A stretch of DNA of 64,000 nucleotides, from assembly GCA_038503035.1 (NCBI GenBank), contig JAVSML010000041.1, positions 456,634 through 520,633 on the forward strand, in the 5' to 3' direction. This document shows positions 10,276 through 21,602 of the stretch, piece by piece (the stretch's first letter is position 1; each line of letters begins with the position of its first letter). The position numbers were made by a program, and so were the translations under genes. A model generated the notes under the pieces. That model saw only the letters and a list, made by a program, of their open reading frames with translations. It ran no database searches and was not told the origin of the DNA. The DNA is from Crocodylus rhombifer. Its lineage: Eukaryota; Chordata; Crocodylia; Crocodylidae.

Positions 10276-12176
10276 TCTGAGGCAAGTAACGCACAACACC
10301 CAGAACAGATGCACATCCACGAAGGGAGTTCATTACCATGTGACCTGCTGTGTCAGATTCACAAGCACAGGAGTCCTGCAGGAAAAGCAGAGGGGCGTTT
10401 ACTGGTTCAAATCTATTCTGAAAGTAACTTCACTCGCACAGTTAGATCACATTCTCTCGAGATCAGATGGACTGGGTGTTGGCATGGGCACGTTAATCTG
10501 CAAGTGAAGCCAAAAGGCTACCTCTTACAGTTCAGGAGCCATCTATCACTGAGACGTGACCTTCAGGCAGAACAGAGAGTACCAGCACCTCTGACCTTAA
10601 ACATAGGGGAAGCATGCTTGGCGTTCAGTGCGGTGGCAGCAACACCGCACTAGAAAACCCAGGCTCAAGAAGTTCATCCTTCCAACAGTTAAAGGAACAG
10701 GCTGCATTCAGCAAGAGATCAGTCCAGAGGGGAGGGAGAATGCTGAATCTGTAGTACGTATATGGAGGTCCATCTTCTAATCTAGAGGTGGCGGACAAGG
10801 ACTAGCAGAATATTTTCCCCATTCTTTCCAGATACAGAAAAAGTATGGATATGTTTACAGATGTGAGGGATCTGCTTAGTTTTTTTATCTTTGAAATGGG
10901 AGGAAAACGAAGTCTGAACTTCCCTGATTTTGCTGGAGGATTTTTATTGAAGGATGTAGATTTAGATTAGAAGTTCTCTCAGTCATTAATCAAAGGGATG
11001 TGGCTGTAATTGTGTTTAACAAAAGACAGCTGTGCTCCCAAATTTCATTTAAGCATTACTAGAGCTAAATACATTTGAATAAAAGTAACCACCAAAGTTT
11101 AAGCAACCTGAGTTAAAAATCACTTCTGCCCTGTTTTCAGCTCTCAGGTTCTTTTCCACAGGCTTTCTAATACATTATCCTGATTCTCCCATCAAACATA
11201 CAATCCTAAATATCCAATGGGTTTCAGGCCTGCTTTATGCACAGCAAAGTGGAAAGTACAGCAAAAACTCTTTTTTTTTTTTTCACTTTGCAGGTCACAT
11301 TTGCCGTGGACCTGAAAGCACTCCTTGCTTCAAGTGTTCAAAACTGCACAGCTGCCATGTGATGTTAGTTGCCTTGAGAGCAGCTCCTCAAACCCAGCTG
11401 CTTAAAGAGCAAACCTAAAAAGAGAAGGTTAACAGAAATACATTGCACCTCCCCAAGCCCTTGGGAAATGTAAACTCTTGAGAACTTGGGAGCCAATCTA
11501 CATGCCAGACCACAAGGTCACATAGTGTACATAGAGTAGACAGCCTCTATGCCAAGGCATCATCCTTAGGGTAGTGTTAAGGAAGGAAAGCCTGAACCCA
11601 AGCTAGGGACCATATATAAGGTAGCAAGAGGGGAATAGCTCTGGAAGGAAGAGAGGCCATGAGGGGCAGAATGCAATGTGCTAGTTGTAAATACAGCAAT
11701 ATGCCAAATGCTAATGGGAGCTAATGACCAAAGCAGCACACTGAGAATCAGCCCAGTTTCTTTACTATTTTGAACTCACATGGCTAAGTCACTCCTCTTA
11801 CACTCACATAAACATAATGAAGGGTCACAGAAAACTCAGGGCTGAGGGACCCAATGACAGGTCTTTAGGTAATAGCAGCTTTAAGGGAGCAACTTAGGCT
11901 TCTGATCTGATTTACAGGAATCTCCAACCTAAGGGTGTCAACAAGGTCTTCCTGGACTGGGGGACACTCCCAAGCATATCCCATGCATCCATTCCCACTC
12001 ACACGTCAAACCCAGAGACACAGGAGCAACGGGCTCCAGGGTCTTGAAAGCTGCCACGGAGGGTCAGCCACATGACCATGGAAGCAGGGGCAAATGAGAG
12101 AGATTTGCTCAGGGGTGTCCTTCTCGAGATATACCAGGGATGTGGTGTAGCCATACCCAGAATATGCCTGGCTTAT
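10276..12176. other. Unassigned non-coding DNA
   Basis: No exon or repeat with defined ends was recognised. A T-run lies at about 11270-11284. The 172-codon open frame starting at 10135 overlaps the inverted-repeat composite and has no domain. Confidence 0.5.
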
Positions 12177-12352
12177 AGATTCATAGGCTTTCAGGCCAGA
12201 AGGAACCATTGTGACCATCTGCTCTGACCTTCAACATAGCATAACAGGTCATAGTATTTCACCAATAATGATCCCTGCATCATACCTGCAACTTCTAGTT
12301 GAACTAGAGCAAAAGACACCAACTCCTGGTTTAAAAGCCTCAAGTAGCTGAT
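12177..12352 (-). mobile_element. CR1 3'-end fragment
   Basis: Read on the plus strand, it starts tagattcataggctttcagg, followed by ccagaaggaaccattgtgaccatctg. This is the inverted 3' untranslated end seen in many sauropsid CR1 copies. Only the 3' tail is present. It abuts the hammerhead-like repeat that starts at 12353. Confidence 0.75.
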
Positions 12353-12505
12353 GAGCTGTTGGTTGTAGCTGTGTTGGTCTAAGGACATAGGCAGACAAGG
12401 GGCTTTGGGTAAATGTGAAATCTTTTATTAAACCAAATAAATAGCTGGAAAAAATTGTTCTTTGCAAGCTTTTGGGTATAAACACCCTTCTTCAGGCAAG
12501 GGGAG
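12353..12505 (-). repeat. Hammerhead-like dispersed repeat, copy 2
   Basis: On the minus strand the core CTGAAGA maps to 12489-12495, followed by GGGT/ACCC as stem II and AAAAGCTTGC. The distal end reads, on the plus strand, ggttgtagctgtgttggtct. The downstream text (ccagctattt..., taaaagatttcac) matches the copies at 5.56 and 15.92 kb. The variable base of CUGANGA is A here, C in copy 1 and G in copy 4, which fits the one permissive core position. Confidence 0.55.
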
Positions 12506-13835
12506 AGGATGCACTATATCCTGCTGGTTAATTAGCCTAATAAAACAACGACCAACTTATTGGTAATATAGAATATCTCACTTCATGGATCCCACTCAGT
12601 GCCCTGGTACAGAAGAGTCATACTGTGCAGGCAAGTTACAAAATCTGTATGATATTTTTGTTGTCAGAGAGAATTTCAGACTACTATAAAACTATACCAT
12701 TCCGCCATGCTGTCTCAGTAGCCTGCCTTCCTGTAATTCGCCACAAATCTGAAGGCCGCAATTCACTACAGGGGAAATGCCTCTCTGTGCATCTGGACAA
12801 GGCCTATTCAACACTTAGCCCCAGTGGGAAAGTCCGCTCTGTGTGTCCATCTTGCAATTCCAGGCAAGTGCCCGTTGACCATTTGGGAGCTGTAGGACCA
12901 GCCTGGTTTCATCCAGCAGAATTCAGAGGCAAGAATCTGTAACATCTTACAACAGCTTTTTACTAGAGCACAGTTGGACATGATACTATTCACATTCTTG
13001 CATTATCAAGAGGACAATACAAGAGCACATAGGCATGTTGTGTTGAGTTGGAAATAGATCTTCCCCTCACTGCATGCCACTTTGCTGCATCATATATCAG
13101 AACATGGCCATGCCAACAGCATAGTCCATCCATTTTGTACAGTACCCAAGCGTTTGTATCTTATCCAGGCCTTGATTCACAAAAGCACTCAGAGCCAAGT
13201 TTTCAAGAACTCAGCACCCACATTTGGCTCTGATTTCCAAGAGAGCTCAACTGAGATTTAAGTTGCATAATAAAGTCTAAATACTCAGTGAGCTCAAAAT
13301 ACTCTCACTTCCATGCTGGCCCTTATGCACAGTAGATGCTGAGCTTTTTGGAAAAATCTGGCCTGTAGATAATGCATATCATAACTCCAATTTAATATTT
13401 CTTACGCACCCACAACTCGCATAGTTTCCAATGGAAACATAAGAAGATCAAAGAGTGTAGGCTAGGAGACTCTGGGGGCAGATGGCCTAATCTGAGAACC
13501 CCTCTCTTTCAAAATGCCATGAGTTTATTATCCCAAATTCCACAAAGGGTCAAGACAGGTATTTATGTATATATATTGCACACAACTCAGTTTGCTGTGG
13601 CGGGAGTGGACCATACTTTAAAAAACTAATGTTCTATGCAAGCGTTAAAGAGCTCAGAGCAGTTTCCATTAAAAAAGGTGTTTCCACTGTGTTGAACCAA
13701 AAAAATGTTCTCTGCTCTGTAATATGCATTACACTGAGCACCAGTCTCAAAGGTATCAATAAAATATTCCAGTGGTTCTCTACACAAACCACATAGAGGT
13801 GAAATGAACTATAGAAGAAGTGTTTGGGTGAAGTT
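12506..13835. other. Unassigned non-coding DNA
   Basis: No supported gene. The 105-codon plus-strand frame at 12625-12942 and the opposite frame at 12808-12993 have no recognisable domain and no splice context. Confidence 0.5.
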
Positions 13836-13841
13836 GTAGCC

Positions 13842-14100
13842 ATGATGCTCCAGCAAAACTGTGAGAGGCAAGGATTTTTGTGGGTGATATAATTTATTGA
13901 ACCATCTATATAGGTAAAAGGGAAAGAGACAAGCTTTCAGGTACGACAGTACCTTTTCTCAGGTCTCATCAAAAGAAACTGACTTCCTTAGGTCTTACCT
14001 GAGGAAGGGTACAGTGATACCTGAAAACTTGTCTGTCTCTTCTAATTATACAGTTGGCCCAAGAAAAGATTTTAGCCATGAAAATCTTTGCCTCTCACAC
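13842..14100. repeat. Inverted pair of hammerhead-like repeats, copies 3 and 4
   Basis: Two arms of about 105 bp face each other around about 25 bp. The left arm (minus strand) has CTGAGAA at 13956-13962, a perfect 6-bp stem AGGTAC/GTACCT with a 4-base loop (13939-13954), then GAAAGC. The right arm (plus strand) has CTGAGGA at 13999-14005, stem GGTA/TACC, then GAAAAC. Both arms end in ttgcctctcac. The left copy keeps GAAA but has one core change; the right copy keeps CUGANGA. The subfamily differs from copies 1, 2 and 5. Confidence 0.6.
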
Positions 14101-15020
14101 TATAGAAGATGTCCCTCATCATTGCCCAGAAACATAAGAAATAAGGGATGAAGAGAAGAATGATTAACTCCCAAATCTGCTTCCCCTATGCTCCCCATTC
14201 ACAGAGAAGTGATGCATTTAATTTTCCTCTTGGCTGCTTATGTTAGTTTGCCATAACACTAAGCACCTCTGACGGACAAGTAAATACACCTTAGCTGGAA
14301 TGGAAAGCACATCTCTCCTAGGTCAAGATGTTGCACTGGAAAATTAAGTCTGTGCCGTAGCTTTCAGTGTAATATCTGATGTGTTGATGGCTTACTTCGT
14401 TATCTCACATTACACCAGTGACATTTGGAGACATGATGAAGCTGTACCTCTTTGAAGTGACCTAACAAGCTTCTATACTGTACATATGAAGCTAATGACA
14501 TTTCACAGGGGAATAAAAAACTCCATTGCCAAAATGGACCCTAATTCGATTAAAAGGCATTGCATTTTAAATGGATTAAAGGATTATTTTTTAAAATAAA
14601 TTTTATGAGGAATCTGTTGCCAGGAGTAATTTCTAAGGCAAACTGTGTAACACAGTAAGCATCAAACCAGACACGTTAGGTATAGCTAGAGACAGAGCCA
14701 GCAAACTTGCCGGTACTGGATTAGGGAAGAGAGGATGGCCTTGCTGTTAGATTATTGTTCTGACTTTTCTATAGATCTCCTGTGTGACCTTGGAGTCACT
14801 TAGGGCCAGATGTGCAGAAGGATCTTGGCATGGTAAATGCCACACTGAACTTTTTGGTGCCTATTTTCAGGGGTGAAATTCAAAAGCCTGAAACCTCTAC
14901 ACAGTCACTGGGCAGTTAGGTACCTAGGCAATGGATTCTCAGGAGGAAGTATATTAATTAAAGGGGTTGATTAATTAATCAACCACTAGAGAACACTGAA
15001 GAAAGGTAGATCCCACACTC
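14101..15020. other. Unassigned non-coding DNA
   Basis: Mostly AT-rich unique-looking sequence, with a weak SINE-like patch near 14770-14940. A perfect 20-bp palindrome centred on ttaattaa lies at 14965-14984. No gene was recognised. Confidence 0.5.
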
Positions 15021-15023
15021 TTT

Positions 15024-15280
15024 GCACGTCTACATGAGACGTTTAATGCGCAGTAGCCTAATAACACTGCACAGTAGTATGCTGGGCAAAAACCATGCTA
15101 ATACACTACTGTATAGTAGTATTAGACTACTACACAGTAGGCGTCACTAAAAAACCATGCACTGGTGTTACTGCGCAGTAACTATAGTTACTGTGCATTT
15201 AGTTAGTACTTCTTTAAGCAAGTACTAAACTAAATGTGCAGTAACTACTATGCATTAATAAACATATAGACACACCCCCT
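15024..15280 (+). mobile_element. Short inverted-repeat element (GTCTACA family), copy M3
   Basis: Starts GCACGTCTACATGAGAC and ends CATATAGACACACCCC. The interior repeats agtag/tactg motifs as in M1 and M5, including aaaaccatgctaat and gcactggtg. About 257 bp, no coding capacity. Confidence 0.75.
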
Positions 15281-15779
15281 GTCTCTCTCCTGCATTTAAG
15301 CACCCGGATGCAGCCTTGAATTAGGGGTCTAAGGCAGTTTGGGATTCATAACCCTAAACCACTTCCTAGACTGAGGCGTGTAAACTGATTACAATGCACT
15401 AGCACCTTCTTTTCGGTTTAGACACATCCAGTGCAGGATGTAGGGATGGTGCCAACCAACTTCTGCATAGTATCTGCGCACCAGAATGAACGCACACTGA
15501 AAATCTATCAAAGACAAGAATACTCAGTTACCGGTGGGGGCACATTTCTCACAAGAAAACCACTCTCTCTCTCCAATCTCTCAGTTCGAATCCTCAAAGG
15601 GAACTTACAAAACACTTCTCAGAGATGAGCCTATGAACTCCACTTCATCAACCTCCTGCATACAAAAAATCATGGAGTAAATATAGACATTGGATTTATG
15701 TCACATTATAACCTGCCTGACATCTGACTCCCCAGGTACCTCTCCACTATTTAACTGCTACATTCATCTCCCTTCTCTC

Positions 15780-16030
15780 CCCTCCCCTTCCCACCCACCG
15801 ACTCCTCAATTTACATCTTCACTGACTGCCTCCCTTGCCTGCAGCCCTGCCTCTGGCTTCTTTAGTATTCATTCCCTCCAGGAAGAGCACACACCAACTA
15901 CAGAGACTTCCTCAGCCTGACAAAGGGTTTTTAAACCCAAAAGCTTGCTTAAAAAATGTTTTTCCAACTATTTAAGTTGGTCTAATAAAAGATATCAGAT
16001 TCACCCAAAGAACCTGTTTGCCTAGTAGCT
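15780..16030 (+). repeat. Hammerhead-like dispersed repeat, copy 5
   Basis: The core is CTGACAA at 15917-15923 (one change from CUGANGA), then the 6-bp stem GGGTTT/AAACCC (15925-15938), then AAAAGCTTGC. The shared part with copy 1 includes the upstream agagcacacaccaact and downstream tttttccaacta and aaaagatatcag. The pyrimidine-rich text at 15760-15830 may belong to the same element. Confidence 0.55.
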
Positions 16031-16507
16031 TATTGGGCATTCACTCAGGAAATAGGATACCTGGATCCTATGGTTTTCTTAGCTTAAAGGGATTCAGACC
16101 CATATCTTACACCACATAGGGCAGTGCCTGAGCTACGAAGCAGCAGCGGCACTTACAAACCCGCCTAGGTTGAAGCTGGGAGCTTATTAGCATACATACA
16201 ACACAGCATGAAGGATAAGTCCATACCGCAAGCTTACCATGGCCAGGCAGGCGTGCCCTCAAGCATGCCACACTGCTCCAGGCAGTATCACTTCTGCACC
16301 AGAAGCAATGAAGCCATGTCTGCACAGCACTACATGCTAAATACTTAGCACTGCTGAGGGTGAATGAGTGCAGCTTTTTGAGATTCTTGGATGCAAGAGT
16401 TCAAGTAGCCTTGGCTTTTCAAATGAAAAAAAAATCTGATCTGAGCTAAATTGGTGTTTTTCCATGAAATCAAAGGGGCTCAGAAGAGGAACGAGATTCT
16501 AGCTACA

Positions 16508-17940
16508 GGGCACGTCTACACGAGACACTTTACTTGATACTAGTGCAAATTACTGTGCAGTGGGTGCATCTACATGAGACGCAAGGTGCTCAGTAACCTA
16601 ACTCTACTGTGCAGTAGCACACAGGGCAAAAACTCTGCTAATACACTGCTGTGCAGTAGTATTAGGCTACTGTACTGTTAGCATCACTAAAAAGCCATAC
16701 ATTGGCACTACACCATAGTGTAGCCGTACACTGGCAATTGTGCAGTAGCACCAGCTACTGTGTATTGATTTAGTACTTAGTTGTACAAGTACTAAACTTA
16801 ATGAGCAGTAACTATGGCCCATTAATGAACATGTAGACACACCCAGTAAGCATCAGCATCTACACATGCAGATGCTTCCTATGCAGTAATTTGCTTTAAT
16901 CATAAGTAAATTTGCTACCTGTAAATACAAGTAGCAAACTTACTTGTGATTACTTACTGAGCGGTACAGTACATGTAGATGGCTGACCGGGACCAAATTG
17001 CTCCTGGTCAGCCAGGCAGCAGGGAGCAGGAGATTGCTCCCTGCCCTCCGAAGCTGCCTGTTGCCAGGGTGGGCTCTACCACCAGAAGCTGGGTGGGGAC
17101 AGTGTCCCCCTACCCCGGCAGCAGGGAGCTCCCAGCCCCTGCTCCCCGATCACAATTGCAGAGTGCAGGTTGGGAAACCCCTGCATGGGGAGAGTTTCCA
17201 GCCCAGCCTAGAACTGGCTGGGACCTTCCCCTGGCTGGGTCAGGATCCAGCCAGTACCCCAGCTGCGTGGGGAAGTCTGTATGTGCAGCCTGGGGGCAGC
17301 TGGGGACAGTTGTGTTTTGACCAGTCCTCAGCAAGCTCTGGGGTGTATGGGCAGACTTCCTCGCTCAGCCTGGGGCTAGTCGGGAACTGTCCTGGTCAGG
17401 CCCCATGTCCTGATTGAGTGATTGAGGCATGGGGCTTAGAAAGAGCTGTGGGGGGGCAGGTCCTAGACCTCTGCCTTTATCCGCTGGTGGGACAGCTAGC
17501 AGTGAGCCCCTGGCTGGGCTTGGATTCCCTGCAGCTCTTTCCAAGCCCCCTGCCCCCAGTTAGAGAGCCAGGGCCAGGAGCTCCCTGTGGCCAGGGCAGA
17601 GGGACATTGTCCCCACCCAGGCTCCAGTGGCAGAGCTCGCTTCCACAGCAGGTAGCTTTAGGGGGCAGGGAGCAATCTCCCACCCCCACCAAAAGACAGC
17701 TGTCTCCTGGCCCCGTGCTCCCTACTAGCTCCTGGGCTAGCACCCAGGGTAGGCCTAGAACTCCCCTGACTGCTGCAGGGGGCTGGTGCAGGCCTGGAGG
17801 GGGTGGGTGCAGGCTGCTGCCAGAAGCAGCAAATCTGTTCCCACATCCCAGCATGTGCAGATGCCTGCCCAGGGTAGGTTTACTCCATAGTACTTTAAAG
17901 TAAACCCATCCCGCATCATTTGTACATGTAGACAATGCCC
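16508..17940 (+). mobile_element. 1.43 kb inverted-repeat element (GTCTACA family), copy M4
   Basis: Left end GGGCACGTCTACACGAG, right end TACATGTAGACAATGCCC. AT-rich outer parts surround about 900 bp of GC-rich DNA (about 16980-17880). A near-palindrome (taaatttgctac... gtagcaaacttact) lies at about 16909-16945. Element M5 is inserted at 16561-16845. Long open frames in the GC-rich part (17418-17903 and others) reflect base composition; no domain or transposase signature was seen, so the interior may be captured or amplified non-coding DNA. Confidence 0.6.
16561..16845 (+). mobile_element. Short inverted-repeat element, copy M5, nested in M4
   Basis: Starts TGGGTGCATCTACATGAGAC and ends CATGTAGACACACCCA, which form the terminal inverted repeats. 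It interrupts the left part of M4, so it is the younger of the two. The interior matches M1 and M3. Confidence 0.75.
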
Positions 17941-20208
17941 ACAGAGACCCAAGTAAAGAAAAACCAGACCTCTAGCATGAGCATAACTGGCTCCCACAAA
18001 GGGTGTATGAGCTATCTGTAGAGGCCCTGAAGGAGTTGCCTTATTTCACACTAGCCACAGTGAGGACTGTCATTTCAAGAGAAAGTAATGAATCAAACCA
18101 TTTTATTTTACAGAACTTGTCAGAGCATCATGTATAATCCACTGCTATCTCCTCCTGGACTTGGGTATTCTTTAAGAGTCATTTTAATACACCAACTGCT
18201 CATAAAAATCCTAGTTCATAATCAGGCTCCTTAGGACTCAGCCTAGTTCAGGTTTGGTGGAATAATTACCAGTATCATAGGCAATGCTTAAGAATTAATC
18301 AGTAATCATCAGTTCTGGTCCTACTTCCAGGGAAGTCAAGTTAGCAGATTGGATTGAATTCTGCCACCCCTACTCACGTTAACTAGCACCTGTTCCACTG
18401 GCCCAGCCAATGCTTCCAATGCAACCTGGGGTCAAATGAAGGCCCAATGCAAAGCCTATTGAAGGTAATGGAAAGACTCTGATTGATTTCAACAATAAAT
18501 TAGCATTGGTGCTAGTATAAAGATGAGCACTAGCATCTTGCCCACTCTGAGTAGGATTTGGCTGACTGTGCATCAGTCAATCGAATCTAGTTCAGGGACT
18601 GACACAGCATTACTAACCTAAGTGGTACACAGGCATAACTCAAGTCCAGGTTATATGGTGATGGCAGTCACCTTTTCAAAGAGCAGTTCTTACAATGACG
18701 TATTAAAATGCAAATAAAGACGACATCTCTGTTACCACTGTTCTAGGTTCTGACTCCTGTACCCCCACCGATACTACAGTGACAGAGAAAAAATGAGTGA
18801 AAAGATACAAGCGTAACTAAGTCCACAAATTTGTTTTCTTCTTTTTTTCATTCAGAATTAATTCTCTGATATTGCCTGATGACATAGCATTAGGAAACAA
18901 GCTCGCTTAATTGTGGGGGACTGAGCAAAGCATTACATGGTGACAGGTAAAACTAAAGAATGTCTGATACCACCCTAGATCTCCTTAAAAGAAATGTTTT
19001 TCAAAGAAAGCTTTAGTAGGTAAGTAATGTCCTGCCTTATTTCACATACAGAACATTATCTGAAAGTCACTGGAGGTTTTCAGCAGAATTCAACCTCAGG
19101 ATTCATTTACAAGAAAAGGATTCATTTGAGAAAAGTTTAGACCATTAGGAAGTACAGAATGAAAGCAATGCACCTGAAGGTTAGTTTCTCCTTTCTGAAG
19201 TTTGGGCCACGTTCTGTGCTCAATTAATGATGTATAAACGTAAAGTAATTCCGCTGAGGCCAATGAAGTTGTTCTGGATTTCCCACATTAATGTAATATG
19301 AATATGGCCAGTTGTGTAGAAGCTTTTAGGTTATTTGGGCAGAACCCCACTGACCTCAAGGGCAGAATTAGGTATTCAAAGTCTACATCTGTGAAGAAAA
19401 TTGATCCACTGATATTTTATAGAAAAAATAAAGAACTTGAGACAAATAACATAACTAAACATGCATTTACATGAGGATTCAATTGCAGGTTACTTTAAAC
19501 AAAAGCTAAAAAAAAAGCCAATATCTGCTTTCAAAGATAATTGTCACACAGCAGCTTCCCTTCATTCATTCATGCATGAGCATAAAACCATTTTAGCAGT
19601 AACAAAAACATTTCCAAGTTCTCTGTCTCAAACCATTTGCCTTGAAGCAGGTGATGTCTTTAAAGAGGCACCGAGTGAAAGGTTGACTAAAGAGACCTAG
19701 GCAAGATCAAGTTTTGATAAGCTGCCAGTAACATGAATGTGTTAAGGACCTACTGGCTTTAAGCATTAGTGCCCTCTCTCTCTATGTATATGTTACAGGG
19801 GCATATGCACAATTAAAGCACAGTGACATACTGTATCTCTACCATGCAGCACCTTGTGAGATCTTTTACAGCGAACTCAGGGACTCGTAACGGCAATTGC
19901 ATCACGCATATTGCTGTCCATCGAATTCAGCTCCAACTACAACGAAGGAAGCTGAGAGTGCTTTGTAAGCTCAGGTCCACGTAGCAGGTCACAGTGCATT
20001 TAAGGCACACAAGCGGGATGATCACTCTGTCCTAATGAGAAGTGCGTTGTGGCAAGCTGCAAATGACTCACAAGGAAATGCTACTACTCAGATTCTCTGC
20101 CTTCACTGATGCTATCCAGACTCTATCAAGTTAACACCAGCTGCAGCCACATCAGACTTTTGTAAGGAGCAGGCTTTGGCATTCACTTTACAGTAACTTT
20201 TCTCTTAC
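17941..20208. other. Unassigned DNA; first part of the SMYD1-type gene's intron 1 if that gene is complete
   Basis: The minus-strand exon at 20209-20345 would be followed, reading leftward, by an intron here. I searched for a MYND zinc-cluster exon on the minus strand and saw none. No other features. Confidence 0.45.
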
Positions 20209-20345
20209 CTATCAAAAACCACCGCAGCATAAGCAGGCTCCGCAAATATGACTTCCCCAGACAGGAATTCTTTGACTGCCTTCAAAGCCCTGCCTTTGCC
20301 TTCCGACGTGAACACTTCCACCGTCTCCATTCCCCCTTTTGTCAT
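20209..20345 (-). CDS. SMYD1-type SET/MYND methyltransferase, first coding exon
   Basis: This minus-strand exon encodes 45 residues plus two bases, starting MTKGGMETVEVF and ending AYAAVVFD. It aligns without gaps to the N-terminus of SMYD1, including SEGKGR at the start of the SET N-terminal segment. The donor AG|GTAAGAG splits the next codon after AG, as expected for the serine that follows VVFD in SMYD1. SMYD1 is a striated-muscle lysine methyltransferase and myosin chaperone partner. SMYD1 is highly conserved in vertebrates, yet this exon has many replacements, so I read it as a paralog rather than SMYD1 itself. No stop or frameshift. Exon 2 with the MYND cluster was not found, so an isolated remnant is possible. 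Confidence 0.8.
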
Positions 20346-20409
20346 GTCAGGGAAACCCAGCTCCTAATGCGAGTGAGCCAACTCTCTTGTCACTCCTGCT
20401 ATTTCAACA

Positions 20410-20460
20410 CCTTCAGCCTGACCCAGGACCAGTCCTATATATGGACTACGTTGCCTCCTC
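20410..20460 (-). promoter_or_regulatory. Putative core promoter of the SMYD1-type gene
   Basis: On the minus strand a TATATA box lies about 90-100 bases upstream of the start codon, inside AGTCC-TATATAT-GGACT (20431-20447, plus-strand reading). The same bases are one W longer than a CArG box (CC-W6-GG), the SRF site. SMYD1 is muscle-restricted, so an SRF-like site would make sense, but the spacing is off by one and this is inference. Confidence 0.4.
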
Positions 20461-21590
20461 CCCCCACCCATTTTCCATAGGAAGGGAGGGGGAGAAACCC
20501 TTTAGTTTAATGCAGTGCTAAGCACAGAAGCCAAATGGTTGGTCATGCATTACCAGTGCCGTCAGCTTCATTAGGAAAAGCCCATCTGAAAAACTCATTG
20601 GCATTGTTTCTGCCAGTTGAAAGCTTTTGTATATGTTATGACCACCGAGTGTAATTTATTCTCTCCCATTGGAAAGAGAATGCATTCACTTTAACGGGGT
20701 ATTTTTAGAAACCACATGCTTCTGTCTATCAGGAGCCAACAGCTGAGACAGCCATAAGTGGTGGGCTGGGTTGTGTATCTGGGGTTCTTTCCACTGTCAT
20801 TTAGGCTCTTCCAGAAATCAAACAATGCTGCTTTATTTTTACCCTCCAGGAGATGTGCTGGAGGCAAGGGTGAGGAAGGTCTGTCAAACATGCAGGCTAA
20901 AATTACCCCATCTGCTGCAGCAGACAACAGGCACAAAAGAGAGATGCTTGCCACATGCCAACTGAGTGACTTGGAGAAGTGCAGGGAATGAGCTGGAAGG
21001 CGCCTCTTTAGAAGCAGGCATGACATATTAGCTGTCTGTCAGGAGTTCAACAGACTAAACTCAATGAAATGCTAGCTAGCTTGGGGGCTGTGTTTCTCCC
21101 CAATGCAACTCTATGGAATTCAAAGGATGGTCTGGACCCAGAGCAGGTAAAGAGAGGATAATATCCCAGGTAAGCTCAAATGATTTATAAAATGGCACAT
21201 TGTTTCTACCCTTCACCTGCACCCATCAGTGTAAAACCAAAATAACACTACTGAAGTCACTGGGATCCCTCCAGATTTCTGCTGATGTTAATAGAAAGAA
21301 GAATCTTGCTGTGAAAACTCAAACCAGTCAGTATTGGTATTTGGTATTTCAGTATTATTTATTAATATTTTGTATGTCTATGGTCCCAGTAATTTTACCA
21401 CATCTATCACTGGGAATCCAGAGTGCCTTGCGCACATGAATGAATGTAGACTCTATCCCTTTGTGACAGAAGGGCTGTGTCTGCATAATAAATGGATAAA
21501 CTGAGGGATAGAGAGATAAATTGGTCAGCCCACCCAAGTTGCCCGAGTTGGAGGATGAGTGTCATCTACCTTGAGCATTATGTAATAGGC
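20461..21590. other. Unassigned DNA upstream of the SMYD1-type exon
   Basis: Presumed 5' flank of the minus-strand gene. A CAGCTG E-box lies near 20737. Open frames at 20691-21026 (minus) and 20758-20991 (plus) overlap each other and have no domain. Confidence 0.4.
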
Positions 21591-21602
21591 TGGTGTACAC
21601 AG

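Noticed and set aside
12625..12942. 105-codon frame with a CPSC pair
   Set aside because: No second metal-binding pair and no recognisable family.
16107..16325. Cys-rich minus-strand frame considered as a MYND exon of the SMYD1-type gene
   Set aside because: Cysteine and histidine spacing does not fit MYND, and there are no matching splice sites.
17418..17935. 161- and 152-codon frames on opposite strands
   Set aside because: Both lie in the GC-rich interior of element M4, overlap each other and have no domain.
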